This document shows positions 40,803 through 50,458 of a stretch of DNA of 64,000 bases, piece by piece. The notes under the pieces are model-generated. The model ran no database searches. It was not told the DNA's origin and saw only the letters and a list, made by a program, of their open reading frames with translations. Both the position numbers and the translations under genes were made by a program. Numbering within the stretch: the stretch's first letter is position 1; each line of letters begins with the position of its first letter. The stretch comes from Flavobacterium haoranii (GTDB lineage: Bacteria > Bacteroidota > Bacteroidia > Flavobacteriales > Flavobacteriaceae), in NCBI RefSeq assembly GCF_009363055.1, contig NZ_CP045292.1, forward strand, positions 1,364,001 through 1,428,000, read 5' to 3'.

Positions 40803-42397
40803 ATGCCTAACGACTGTATAACTTTTCAAAATTCTGGATATTTTTCTAAACTTATCGTAGACTATTTAAACCAAGACGAAAAGACTCAAAAATTATACAA
40901 TCGGTTTCCATCAATAGAGAATTTTTCGGCTCAAATTAATGAGAAAAAAAATGAATTTAATTCTACTAAAAGACAAATTCTAACAGCTCAATTAACAAAA
41001 CAATACGAAGGATTTTCTGTAGATGAATTAACTTTTAACAATATTGAATTACTTAAAGACAACACTACTTTTACTGTAACAACTGGGCATCAGTTGAACT
41101 TATTTACTGGACCTATTTATTTTATTTACAAAATTGTAGCAACTATAAATTTAGCTAACGAATTAAAAGTAAAATATCCACAATACAATTTTGTTCCAAT
41201 TTATTGGATGGCAACAGAAGACCACGATTTTGAAGAAATTAATCATTTTTTCTACAACGGAACTAAAATTTCTTGGGATAAAAAATCAACGGGACCAGTT
41301 GGACGTTTATCTACAGAAGGAATTGAAACAGTTTACAATAACTTTTCAAACCTATTAAATGGCGGAGAAAATTCAAATTACTTACGCGAATTATTTAAAA
41401 AAGCGTACTTAGAACATCAAAATCTAACTGATGCAACGCGTTATTTGGTAAACGAATTATTTCAAAATACTGGTTTGGTAATTATCGATGGAGATAATAA
41501 AGAATTAAAAAAGAAATGATTCCGTTTTTTAAAGATGAATTACTACACAACACTTCGTACAAATCAGTTCAAAATATACTCAACGATTTAAAAGAAAATT
41601 ATTCGGTTCAAGTAAACCCAAGAGAAATAAACTTATTTTATATAAATGATACTTTACGCGAACGAATTATTTTTGAAGATAATCATTATAAAATTAACAA
41701 TACACTTTTAAGTTTTACAGAAAGTGAAATATTTGTTGAACTCGAGAATAATCCTGAAAGATTCAGTCCAAATGTAATTTTAAGACCACTATATCAAGAA
41801 GTTGTTTTACCAAATTTATGTTATATTGGCGGAGGTGGTGAAATTGCCTATTGGTTACAATTAAAAGAGATGTTTCAAAACTTCAATGTTGCATTTCCTA
41901 TTTTAAAACTTAGAAATTCTGCAGTAATTGCTACTCAAAAACAACAAGATAAAATTAAAAAACTTCATTTAAATTGGAACGATTTATTCAAAAATCAAAG
42001 AGATTTAATTAACGAAAAAACTAAAGCATTTTCAAACTTTGAAATTGATTTTACAAAACAAAAAGAATTTCTTAAAAATCAATTTAGCGAATTAGAAAAA
42101 ATTGCGGCTAAAACTGATAAATCTTTTATTGGGGCGGTTAAAGCGCAAGAAAAAAAGCAAATTAAAGGATTAGAAAATTTAGAAAAAAGATTACTAAAAG
42201 CGGAAAAAAGAAATCATCAACTTAAACTATCACGAATTATTCAAATTCAAGATGAATTATTTCCAAATGGTTCATTACAAGAACGAAAAATAAACGCTTC
42301 GGATATTATGACAAATATAAATGTAAGAGATTTCTTATTTTTATTAAAAAAATCGTTTGAATTTTCATCAAATCAATTTAACGTAATAATTCTTTAA
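40803..42397 (+). CDS. bshC: bacillithiol biosynthesis cysteine-adding enzyme BshC, frameshifted
   Basis: BshC adds cysteine to glucosaminyl malate in the last step of bacillithiol synthesis. The N-terminal 238 residues (ending NTGLVIIDGDNKELKKK) contain TVTTGHQLNLFTGPIYFIYKI and PIYWMATEDHDFEEI, both family hallmarks. The rest (MIPFFKDELLHNTSYK..., RPLYQEVVLPNLCYIGGGGEIAYWLQLK) follows in another frame. Adding one A to the A6 run at 41507-41512 gives ...NKELKKEMIPFFKDEL and a normal 531-residue protein. No other bacillithiol gene is nearby. Confidence 0.9.
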
Positions 42398-42543
42398 ATC
42401 GACAAAAAGCACTTTTACCCGATTAAAAACAATGGTTTTTATCATTCTTTCAATATTTAGATATATTTTTTAGAAATATCACAAAAGTTATGATCAATGT
42501 TAAATTTCCGTTACTTTTGCAACCGAAATTTAATCACCTAAAC

Positions 42544-43373
42544 ATGAGAAAGACAATACTTTTTTTCGGATTAACATGTGCTTTGGTAGTTTTTTTATCA
42601 GCTTTTAGCAAACTGCCGTTAATTCACAATATGGTTAAGATTGAAGGAGGAACTTTTAAAATGGGTTCTAAGGAAAAAGATGTGGCAGCCGATAATGATG
42701 AACAAAAAGAACATGATGTTACTGTAAAATCATTTGAACTTAGCAAATTTGAAGTTACAGTATGGGAATGGAAACAATACACAAAAGCTAACAAATTAAA
42801 AATGCCTGAAACACCATCTTGGGGTTGGAAAGATAACTATCCAATGAACAATATTACTTGGGAAGAAGCAATTTCTTTTTGTAATTGGTTAAGTAAAAAA
42901 GAAAAACTACAACCTGTTTATTCTAAAAGAGGTCCTAATTACATTTGTAATTTTAATGCGAATGGCTATAGATTACCTACTGAGGCAGAATGGGAATATG
43001 CCGCAAAAGGAGGGAAAAAGCTAAAGACACAAAGTTTAGTGGAAGTGATAACGCAGATGATGTAGCTTGGCACAAACAAATAAGTAAAAATACACCTCAT
43101 ACAGTTGGTACAAAACTTCCCAATGAACTTGGATTGTATGACATGAGTGGAAATGTTTGGGAATGGTGTTGGGATTGGTACAATAAAGACTATTATAAAA
43201 TAGAAGCTGGTAACAATCCTAAAGGTCCAGAAATGGGAGAAAGAAGAAGTGTACGTGGAGGTTCTTGGGATAGTAATGTTAATTATTTAAGACCAGCAAA
43301 CAGAATTTCTACTCCTCAAAATAAAACACATGAGTTTTACGGTTTTAGAGTAGCTCGAACAATTTCAGAATAA
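42544..43373 (+). CDS. formylglycine-generating-enzyme-like protein, frameshifted
   Basis: A 276-residue exported protein once one base is added to the A5 run at 43015-43019. The signal peptide begins at ATG 42544 (MRKTILFFGLTCALVVFLSAF). The FGE/sulfatase-modifying fold is plain: MVKIEGGTFKMGS, KFEVTVWEWKQY, NNITWEEAISFCNWLSKKE, YRLPTEAEWEYAAKGG, LYDMSGNVWEWCWDWY, RRSVRGGSWDS, FYGFRVAR. The two active-site cysteines of true FGE are absent (GGSWDSNVNYLRPANR), so it is probably non-catalytic, like the GldJ/GldK group. A TACTTTTG -7-like box lies at 42512-42519. Confidence 0.85.
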
Positions 43374-43385
43374 TTTTACACAAGA

Positions 43386-43416
43386 TTTGTTATTAGATTG
43401 TAAAACACTACCTTTG
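43386..43416 (+). promoter_or_regulatory. Bacteroidota-type promoter of ndk
   Basis: TTTG (43386-43389), 19 bases, then TACCTTTG (43409-43416), an exact match to the phylum consensus TTTG-N19-TAnnTTTG. The expected transcription start lies about 10 bases before the ndk start codon. Confidence 0.75.
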
Positions 43417-43432
43417 CAAAAAATTTAAAATA

Positions 43433-43852
43433 ATGGCAAGTAATAGAACTTTTACTATGATTAAACCAGATGCTGTTGAAAACGGACACATCGGTGGAAT
43501 TTTAAATATGATTACTGAAGGTGGTTTCAGAATTGTAGCAATGAAATTAACGCAATTAACTGTAGCTGATGCTCAAAAATTTTACGCAGTTCACGCAGAA
43601 AGACCTTTCTTTGGTGAGTTAGTAGAATTTATGACTAGAGGTCCAATTGTTGCTGCTATCTTAGAAAAAGACAATGCAGTTGAAGATTTCAGAACTTTAA
43701 TTGGTGCTACAAACCCAGCTGACGCTGCTGAAGGAACTATCCGTAAAAAATATGCTACTTCAATTGGAGAAAATGCAGTTCACGGTTCAGATTCTGATGA
43801 AAATGCTGCTATCGAAGGAGCTTTCCATTTCGCAGGAAGAGAAATGTTCTAA
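43433..43852 (+). CDS. ndk: nucleoside diphosphate kinase
   Basis: A 139-residue enzyme that transfers phosphate between nucleoside tri- and diphosphates through a phosphohistidine. N-terminal [20 protein letters not shown] and the active-site histidine in [15 protein letters not shown] match the family. Length is normal. It has a consensus promoter upstream and a bidirectional terminator downstream. Confidence 0.97.
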   Translation: MASNRTFTMIKPDAVENGHIGGILNMITEGGFRIVAMKLTQLTVADAQKFYAVHAERPFFGELVEFMTRGPIVAAILEKDNAVEDFRTLIGATNPADAAEGTIRKKYATSIGENAVHGSDSDENAAIEGAFHFAGREMF

Positions 43853-43868
43853 GAAAAATAAAACATTA

Positions 43869-43902
43869 ATAAAAAATCCGCTTTTTAGGCGGATTTTTTT
43901 TA
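43869..43902. terminator. bidirectional terminator between ndk and the XRE regulator
   Basis: Stem AAAAATCCGC / GCGGATTTTT with flanking T runs on both strands, between convergent stop codons. Confidence 0.85.
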
Positions 43903-45378
43903 TTTATACTTTTCCATAATGTCTTGCACAACCTGATCAGTTTTTGAAAAACGCTCTTTACGCTCTAAAGTTCTTGGCGGTGCTACTCTTTCATTACAAT
44001 CTAAAATTGCACAAGTCTCACATGTAACTCCAACTTTATTTCGTTTTAACTTTTCGCTACCTAAAAATGAAATTTTGCTTGTAGAATGTGCTGAAATCAT
44101 AATTCCTAAGGCAATACTCCTATAATAACCACTTCTAAATGGATCTCTTGTAGCAGAAGAAAGTACGAAATATTCATTATCTGTATGAACATAAGACGAA
44201 ACTTGAGCATCAAAAACTTCAAAATCAGAATTTTCATTAGCTATTTCTCCTAATGTACGAATGGAAACCCATCTTCTACAATAATGCTCATTTCTTTCGT
44301 TAGCATGAGGTTCTAATAAATTAGTAATATGTAGTTCTTTGGTTAACTGAAATTCTCTTTGTGGTTTATATGCAAATCTTAAAAAAAATAAATTCTTTAA
44401 ATTGAATTCTTTAGGTAAAATATTAGTTAATCTTTGAAAAAAAGTTTCTGGTGAATCAGTAAAATTATACATCAATTTTTGAAAAGATTCATTATCAAAT
44501 TGTTCCTGTTCAAAAAATTCTTTCAGCGCTACAACTAAACCTTTTCTCGGAATTAATAATGCACCTGCAAAATAAGAAGCTAAAAAATTATTTAAAACCT
44601 GATCAAAACTTTCAAATTTTATCCAAGAAAAAGTAAATAACCTATCTGAAATATTTAAAAAATTATACGCAATCTCTTTTGCATAAATAAACAATCGCTG
44701 GGAATCATCAGTTTCAGATGAAACGAATAAAGTTTTTGAACTCGGAACAAAAACTGAACGCAAATTATTCAATTCTTTATGTTGTGTGAGTTCTTGATTA
44801 TTAATTGTATAACTATATTCTTCTATTAGAATTTCTTCTAAATCAGAAACTTTTAAACGTTTTGATAAATCAATAGAATAGGCTTTTGCAAACTTTTCTA
44901 CCTGATTTTCAATTTCCTCAAAATAATTATTGTGCGCTTCCTGGTAAGAACGCAATGCTGCTAAAAAGAAACTTTCACGAGTTAAATTATAATGTTTTGC
45001 AATTTCAAAAAGCGTACTAATAAAGGCGTTTACTTTTAAAGGCGCTTCAGCAATTATATCAATTAAATCGCTTTCCTTAATTCCGAAAATATCCAAAGGA
45101 ATTTCTTTCAAAATTCTTGATTGAAGAATTTCTCCAATTGGCGCTAAATTTTTATCTAATTTTAAAGAAACCATATTGTCATAATTGGTTTCCAAAGCAT
45201 CTGCTAAGAGTACAATTTTATCGCGTTTAGGATATTTTTTTCCTTTTTCAATTTCATTTAAATACGATTTAGACAAACCTGTAAGTTTAGCCAAACCAAA
45301 TAAAGACAAATTTTTATCGGTACGAATTTGCTTCATTTTTAAACCAAAAATCAATCGGATATATTCTTCTTCAATCAT
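43900..45378 (-). CDS. XRE-family regulator of the short-chain fatty acid type (glyoxylate control)
   Basis: A 492-residue regulator. Residues about 8-65 form an XRE helix-turn-helix (LKMKQIRTDKNLSLFGLAKLTGLSKSYLNEIEKG). The central part contains an IrrE/ImmA-like domain (about 215-300, with FIYAKEIAYNFL), but the HExxH metal motif is not evident. The C-terminal domain carries the clustered cysteines Cys453, Cys456 and Cys461 (CETCAILDC) found in RamB/ScfR-type regulators. Homologues of this architecture control isocitrate lyase and malate synthase. It is divergent from aceB-aceA, so it is inferred to regulate them and itself. Confidence 0.85.
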   Translation of the reverse strand: MIEEEYIRLIFGLKMKQIRTDKNLSLFGLAKLTGLSKSYLNEIEKGKKYPKRDKIVLLADALETNYDNMVSLKLDKNLAPIGEILQSRILKEIPLDIFGIKESDLIDIIAEAPLKVNAFISTLFEIAKHYNLTRESFFLAALRSYQEAHNNYFEEIENQVEKFAKAYSIDLSKRLKVSDLEEILIEEYSYTINNQELTQHKELNNLRSVFVPSSKTLFVSSETDDSQRLFIYAKEIAYNFLNISDRLFTFSWIKFESFDQVLNNFLASYFAGALLIPRKGLVVALKEFFEQEQFDNESFQKLMYNFTDSPETFFQRLTNILPKEFNLKNLFFLRFAYKPQREFQLTKELHITNLLEPHANERNEHYCRRWVSIRTLGEIANENSDFEVFDAQVSSYVHTDNEYFVLSSATRDPFRSGYYRSIALGIMISAHSTSKISFLGSEKLKRNKVGVTCETCAILDCNERVAPPRTLERKERFSKTDQVVQDIMEKYK

Positions 45379-45448
45379 TTTATAAAATTTTTTACTTGCT
45401 TTTAAAATTTGGAAAACACCTTATTTTACTTAGCTAAACAAAGATAAT

Positions 45449-45503
45449 ATATTTTTGCGAAAAACAATTTTTATTTGTTTTTTATATTTTTGCGAACGTT
45501 CGC
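45449..45503. promoter_or_regulatory. candidate operator between the XRE regulator and aceB
   Basis: Two direct copies of the 13-mer ATATTTTTGCGAA (45449-45461 and 45484-45496), 35 bp apart. The second extends into the perfect palindrome GCGAACGTTCGC (45492-45503). Such TTTGC-containing motifs resemble known RamB-type sites. Each copy also contains a TAnnTTTG box. Confidence 0.55.
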
Positions 45504-45559
45504 TTGTTTTGTATTTTTTTATTTTATAATATTGTATCGGAATCAAAAAAAAAATACTT

Positions 45560-47140
45560 ATGGAAACATCAGTTCATAACATTCAAATTATCGCTAATAC
45601 TAAATATGTAAATATTCTAACTGAAGAAGCGTTGGCTTTTGTTGAAGCTCTTCATCTAAAATTTAATGAAAGACGTTTAGAATTATTACACAAACGAAAT
45701 GAACAACAGAAAAAATTCAATTCAGGAGAATTACCTTCTTTCTTAAAAGAAACTAGAGCTATAAGAGAAAGTGAATGGACAGCAGCTCCAATTCCAGAAA
45801 TATTATTAGACCGAAGAGTTGAAATTACAGGACCTGTTGATCGTAAAATGGTTATTAACGCACTTAACTCAGGAGCAAAAGTTTTTATGGCCGATTTTGA
45901 AGACAGTTGCTCGCCTACCTGGGAAAACTTAATGGAAGGGCAACAAAACTTAAGAGATGCAGTTTCTAAAACTATTAGTTTAGAGCAAAATGGAAAAACA
46001 TATCGATTAAATGAAACTATTGCGACTTTATTGGTTAGACCACGTGGTTTACATTTAGATGAAAAGAATTTAGAGATTAATGGTGAAAAATTATCAGGCT
46101 CATTAGTAGATTTTGGATTATACTTTTTTCATAATGCACACAATTTATTAGAACAAGGTTTAGCTACATTTTTTTATTTACCAAAATTAGAACATTATGA
46201 AGAAGCGCGCTGGTGGAATGAAGTATTTGTATTTGCTCAAGATTATCTAAAAATTCCTCAAAAAACAATTAAAGCAACTGTTTTAATAGAAACGATTACA
46301 GCAAGTTTTCAATTAGATGAAATAATATATGTGTTAAAAGATCATATGGCTGGATTAAATTGTGGTCGTTGGGATTACATTTTTTCGTACATCAAAAAGT
46401 TGAATCAACATCCCAACTTTTTAGTTCCGGATAGAGATCAAGTCACGATGACAAGTCCGTTTATGAGTGCTTATTCACTTAGAGTTATTCAAGTTTGTCA
46501 CAAACGAAATGTATTGGCAATTGGCGGAATGGCTGCTCAAATTCCAATTAAAAATGATGAAGAAGCAAATAAAATTGCTTTCAATAAAGTTATCGCTGAT
46601 AAAGAACGTGAAGTAAAAAATGGTCACGATGGCACTTGGGTAGCGCATCCCGCTTTAGTACCAGTTGCGATGAAAGTTTTTAATGAAAACATGCCCACAA
46701 AAAATCAAATTCATGTAAAGCGAAATGAATTAAACATCACCGAAGCACAATTATTAGAATTACCTGTTGGAATTGTAACCGAAAATGGTGTTCGAAAAAA
46801 TATTAATGTCGGAATACTTTACATAGAATCTTGGTTAATGGGTGTAGGCGCAGCTGCTTTGTATAACTTAATGGAAGATGCAGCAACAGCAGAAATTTCA
46901 AGAGCTCAATTATGGCATTGGTTAAATAAAAAAGTTACGCTAGACAATGGAACTGCTTGTTCAGCGGATTTATATAGAAAATATATTCCTGAAGAATTAG
47001 CCAAAATAAAAGAATATGTTGGAACAGAAAGATTTACAAATGGAAAATTTGAATTGGCTACCGAACTATTTACAGAAATGATATTAAACGAAACTTTAGA
47101 CGAATTTTTAACCTTAAAAGCATACAAACATATACAATAA
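45560..47140 (+). CDS. aceB: malate synthase A
   Basis: A 526-residue enzyme condensing glyoxylate and acetyl-CoA to malate, the second step of the glyoxylate shunt. The catalytic core motifs VFMADFEDSCSPTWENLMEGQ, TLLVRPRGLHLDEKN, KATVLIETITASFQLDEI, GLNCGRWDYIFSYIKK and GHDGTWVAHPALVP match the A form. Length is normal for the family. It is followed by aceA after 81 bp with an intervening RNA stem-loop, and divergent from the XRE-type regulator. Confidence 0.97.
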   Translation: METSVHNIQIIANTKYVNILTEEALAFVEALHLKFNERRLELLHKRNEQQKKFNSGELPSFLKETRAIRESEWTAAPIPEILLDRRVEITGPVDRKMVINALNSGAKVFMADFEDSCSPTWENLMEGQQNLRDAVSKTISLEQNGKTYRLNETIATLLVRPRGLHLDEKNLEINGEKLSGSLVDFGLYFFHNAHNLLEQGLATFFYLPKLEHYEEARWWNEVFVFAQDYLKIPQKTIKATVLIETITASFQLDEIIYVLKDHMAGLNCGRWDYIFSYIKKLNQHPNFLVPDRDQVTMTSPFMSAYSLRVIQVCHKRNVLAIGGMAAQIPIKNDEEANKIAFNKVIADKEREVKNGHDGTWVAHPALVPVAMKVFNENMPTKNQIHVKRNELNITEAQLLELPVGIVTENGVRKNINVGILYIESWLMGVGAAALYNLMEDAATAEISRAQLWHWLNKKVTLDNGTACSADLYRKYIPEELAKIKEYVGTERFTNGKFELATELFTEMILNETLDEFLTLKAYKHIQ

Positions 47141-47146
47141 AAAAAC

Positions 47147-47172
47147 TGCCGGATGCGGCAACATCCGACAGC
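47147..47172 (+). promoter_or_regulatory. intercistronic stem-loop between aceB and aceA
   Basis: CTGCCGGATG / CATCCGACAG with a six-base loop and one mismatch. No T run follows, so it is not a standard terminator. It could stabilise or process the aceB-aceA transcript. Confidence 0.5.
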
Positions 47173-47221
47173 TTAACATTCAATAATTACTCACATAACT
47201 ATTAAACAAGGATACAAAATT

Positions 47222-48499
47222 ATGAAAACACAAGAAAGAATTCAAGCATTGGTTACAGATTGGTCAACAAATCCAAGATGGAAAGGCATCGAAAGAACTT
47301 ACACGGCAGAAAAAGTAATTGAATTACAAGGCTCTTACCAAATTGAATACAGCATTGCGAAAAGAGGTGCTGAAATTTTATGGCACAAATTAAACAATCA
47401 AGAATGGGTTGCTGGTTTAGGCGCCTTAACAGGAAATCAAGCTATTCAGGAAGTTGAAGCAGGTTTAGAAGCTATATATTTGAGCGGTTGGCAAGTCGCA
47501 GCTGATGCAAATGTTGCTGGAGAAATGTATCCAGATCAATCTTTATATCCTGTAAATAGCGTGCCAATGGTGGTAAAACGCATTAACAACGCCTTGTTAC
47601 GTGCCGATCAAATACAATCAGTTAATAAAATTGAAAATAAAAAAGATTATTTAGTACCCATTGTAGCCGATGCTGAAGCAGGCTTTGGCGGAAATTTAAA
47701 TGCTTTCGAATTAATGAAAGCCATGATTGAAGCTGGTGCGGCTGGAGTTCATTTTGAAGATCAATTATCATCTGCAAAAAAATGTGGACACTTAGGCGGA
47801 AAAGTTTTGGTTCCAACACAAGAAGCTATCAATAAATTAATTGCAGCACGTTTAGCAGCTGACGTAATGGGAGTTCCAACACTTATTGTAGCAAGAACTG
47901 ACGCAGATGCTGCCAACTTATTAACGAGTGATATTGACGATAGAGATAAAAAATTTGTTACTGGAGAACGTTCTACTGAAGGGTTTTACTACGTAAAAGC
48001 TGGTTTAGAACAAGGAATTGATAGAGGATTATCATACGCTCCTTATGCAGATTTAATTTGGTTAGAAACTTCAACTCCTGATTTAGAACAAGCAAGACAA
48101 TTTGCTGAAGCTATTCATGCTCAATATCCTGGTAAATTATTAGCATACAATTGTTCACCTTCATTTAATTGGGCAGCAAAATTATCAGTAGCCGAAATGG
48201 AAACATTCCGTGAAGAATTAGCAAAAATGGGCTATAAATTCCAATTTATTACATTAGCTGGTTTCCACGCTTTAAACACTTCAATGTTTGAATTAGCATT
48301 AGCTTATAAGAAAAAAGGCATGGCTGGATATTCTGAATTACAAGAAAGAGAATTTGCTTTACAAGCGGAAGGTTTTAGAGCTGTAAAACATCAAAACTTT
48401 GTAGGAACATCCTATTTTGATGAAGTACAAAATGCTGTAACTTCAGGTTTAGCTTCTACAGTTGCTATGAAAGATTCAACTGAGACAGCTCAGTTTTAA
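47222..48499 (+). CDS. aceA: isocitrate lyase
   Basis: A 425-residue enzyme splitting isocitrate to glyoxylate and succinate, the first step of the shunt. The active-site signature KKCGHLGGK (Cys188) and the metal-binding stretch [11 protein letters not shown] (about residues 147-157) are present. It ends in TAA at 48499, followed by a strong terminator. With aceB it lets the cell grow on acetate or fatty-acid-derived acetyl-CoA. Strand and order (aceB first) suggest co-regulation. Confidence 0.97.
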   Translation: MKTQERIQALVTDWSTNPRWKGIERTYTAEKVIELQGSYQIEYSIAKRGAEILWHKLNNQEWVAGLGALTGNQAIQEVEAGLEAIYLSGWQVAADANVAGEMYPDQSLYPVNSVPMVVKRINNALLRADQIQSVNKIENKKDYLVPIVADAEAGFGGNLNAFELMKAMIEAGAAGVHFEDQLSSAKKCGHLGGKVLVPTQEAINKLIAARLAADVMGVPTLIVARTDADAANLLTSDIDDRDKKFVTGERSTEGFYYVKAGLEQGIDRGLSYAPYADLIWLETSTPDLEQARQFAEAIHAQYPGKLLAYNCSPSFNWAAKLSVAEMETFREELAKMGYKFQFITLAGFHALNTSMFELALAYKKKGMAGYSELQEREFALQAEGFRAVKHQNFVGTSYFDEVQNAVTSGLASTVAMKDSTETAQF

Positions 48500-48546
48500 A
48501 ATACTACTTTTAAGTTTTGACCTTAAATTTAGGTTTAGTTTGTTTG

Positions 48547-48579
48547 TTAAAAATGCTTCATTTCTGAAGCATTTTTTTT
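48547..48579. terminator. terminator between aceA and the DUF721 gene
   Basis: Stem AAATGCTTCA / TGAAGCATTT, four-base loop, T run on the plus strand and an A-rich arm giving a T run on the other. Confidence 0.85.
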
Positions 48580-48874
48580 ATTTTAAATAGATGTCTTTAA
48601 TGATATCTCGTCTTAATTCTTCATTTAGCATTCTTATGATTTTTTCTTTTCCATAAGAAAGTTCTTCTCTTACAACCGATGAATTTAAAATTACATGTAA
48701 AACATCTCTTTTTAAAACAACATCTACGGTATAATTATTTACCCCATTTCCCATAACATTTTTCCAAGCTTCTTTTACATTTATTACATCTAAACCAGCC
48801 TGAAGTTTATTGGCCTCTATAAAACCTTTTAAAGCATCAGCAATAGAATGTTCTTCAAAATTACGTTTACTCAT
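48578..48874 (-). CDS. DUF721 (DciA-like) protein
   Basis: A 98-residue protein of the DUF721 family, which in other bacteria includes the DnaB-loading factor DciA. The core VKEAWKNVMGNGVNNYTVDVVLKRDVLHVILNSSVVREELSYGKEKIIRMLNEEL matches. In Bacteroidota, where DnaC/DnaI loaders are absent, such a role is plausible but unproven for this gene. It overlaps the 3' end of the upstream lipoprotein gene by 8 bp. Confidence 0.8.
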   Translation of the reverse strand: MSKRNFEEHSIADALKGFIEANKLQAGLDVINVKEAWKNVMGNGVNNYTVDVVLKRDVLHVILNSSVVREELSYGKEKIIRMLNEELRRDIIKDIYLK

Positions 48875-49276
48875 CTTTTTGTTTTCTTTTATAATGATAT
48901 TCTATCCCTTCTGTATTTTTTACAACCAAACTTGTGTTAGAAAGTTCTAAAATTTCTTCTTCCCAACTAGAAAAATCTGTTTTGTAATGAATATAAAAAT
49001 TAGATTCTTTTTCCTCAATTTCTAATTTTTCTTCCACATCATTTGTTATTAATTTTCCATCATATTGTGGCACTACTTTTTTCTAAAACCTTTTAAACTG
49101 TCGTTTATAAAAAAATAATCCAAAGCTTCATTAATCTTATAAGTTTTCTTATCTCCATCTTGTGTTTTAACCTCTTCAATTTCCCAATAACCATTTAACA
49201 ACTGCAACTCTTCTTTTTTAACTTTTGATACACATGAAACCAATGCAAGTGCAAATAATAAGACTATTTTTTTCAT
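48867..49276 (-). CDS. lipocalin-like lipoprotein, frameshifted
   Basis: Two adjoining frames encode one protein. The first (from 49276) has a lipoprotein signal (LALVSC, Cys15) and the lipocalin-like start QLLNGYWEIEEVKTQDGDKKTYKINEALDYFFINDSLKGFRKK. The second continues VPQYDGKLITNDVEEKLEIEEKESNFYIHYKTDFSSWEEEILELSNTSLVVKN. Adding one A to the run of six (T6 on the plus strand, 49077-49082) gives a 136-residue protein with an unbroken beta-barrel pattern. Function is unknown; lipocalin-like lipoproteins bind small hydrophobic ligands. Confidence 0.75.
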
Positions 49277-49349
49277 TGTTATAAATTTGAAACTAAATTA
49301 AGAATTAAATCAGGTTAAACATTAAACTAATTTGTATTTTTAATATCTA

Positions 49350-50429
49350 ATGAGAAAAAACAACGAGATGAAAAAAAATATGCTACTACTTTTCTTACTT
49401 CCATTTTGTTTTAGTTGCTCTTCAGATTCTGATTCAAACGAAAACGAAATGTATTTTCCTCCAAATAATTCTGATGTTTGGGAAACAGAAACCTTGCAAT
49501 CATTAAATTGGAACGAAAACAACTTACAAGAATTGTATGATTATTTAATTCTAAAAAACTCTAAAAGTTTTATTGTACTTCACAATGGAAAGATTGTAAT
49601 TGAAGAATATTTTAATGGACATTCTGCAAGCACCGCATGGTATTGGGCTAGTGCAGGAAAAACCTTGACATCAACAGTTACTGGAATAGCAGCCCAAGAA
49701 GGTTTTATAAATATTAACAATAAAGTTTCTGATTATTTAGGAACAGGCTGGACAAGCGCTACTTTAGCTCAAGAAAACCTAATTACTTGTAAAAACTTAC
49801 TAAGTATGACCTCTGGCTTAGACGATAGTTTAGGTGATGATGTTTCCCCAAGCAATCTTCAATACATTGCAGATGCAGGAAATCGTTGGGCTTACCATAA
49901 TGTTTATGTAAAATTACAAGATGTTGTAGCAACAGCAACTGGACAAACATGGTCTAACTATTTCAATACCAAATTAAGAGATAAAATAGGCATGACAGGA
50001 ATTTGGTACGATTCTGGAGATTTAAGTGTTTATTGGAGTAATTCTAGAAGTATGGCGCGATTTGGATTATTAGCTTTAAATAATGGAAAATGGAATGGCA
50101 CACAAATTATCAACTCTAATTACATGAATGAAGCTACAAATACTTCTCAAAACATAAATTTAGCTTATGGTTATTTGTGGTGGTTAAATGGAAAATCGAC
50201 TTATCATCTACCACAAACTCAATATCAATTTTCAGGTAAATTAATTCCAAGTGCTCCTGACGATATGTATGCAGCTTTAGGAAAAAATGACCAAAAAATA
50301 TATGTTATTCCAAGTAAAGGATTAGTAATTATTAGAATGGGAAATGTTTCTGATCCAGACAATCCTACTTTCGCTAGTTCAAACTTTGATAATGAATTAT
50401 GGCAAAAGATAAATGCAGTTATAAACTAA
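49350..50429 (+). CDS. class C beta-lactamase-like serine hydrolase, lipoprotein
   Basis: A serine hydrolase of the penicillin-binding-protein-like / beta-lactamase C family. The start is probably ATG 49368 (MKKNMLLLFLLPFCFSC), since the next residues form a lipoprotein signal with Cys at FSC. The catalytic SxxK is SAGK (residues 101-104 of the longer reading) and the YxN motif is in WAYHNVY. C-terminal 'YGYLWWLNGKSTYHL' and 'YAALGKNDQKIYVIPSKGLVIIRMG' are typical of the family. Substrate (peptide, ester or beta-lactam) is not predictable. Confidence 0.85.
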   Translation: MRKNNEMKKNMLLLFLLPFCFSCSSDSDSNENEMYFPPNNSDVWETETLQSLNWNENNLQELYDYLILKNSKSFIVLHNGKIVIEEYFNGHSASTAWYWASAGKTLTSTVTGIAAQEGFININNKVSDYLGTGWTSATLAQENLITCKNLLSMTSGLDDSLGDDVSPSNLQYIADAGNRWAYHNVYVKLQDVVATATGQTWSNYFNTKLRDKIGMTGIWYDSGDLSVYWSNSRSMARFGLLALNNGKWNGTQIINSNYMNEATNTSQNINLAYGYLWWLNGKSTYHLPQTQYQFSGKLIPSAPDDMYAALGKNDQKIYVIPSKGLVIIRMGNVSDPDNPTFASSNFDNELWQKINAVIN

Positions 50430-50458
50430 AAAATCCCGATAAATCGGGATTTTTTTAT
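50428..50458. terminator. terminator between the serine hydrolase and ftsY
   Basis: Stem AAAAATCCCGA / TCGGGATTTTT with a short loop, between convergent stop codons. Confidence 0.85.

Noticed and set aside
42990..43373. A separate 127-residue protein beginning MGICRKRREK
   Set aside because: The first residues are an out-of-frame reading of the upstream gene; only the part after the A5 run belongs to the formylglycine-enzyme fold.
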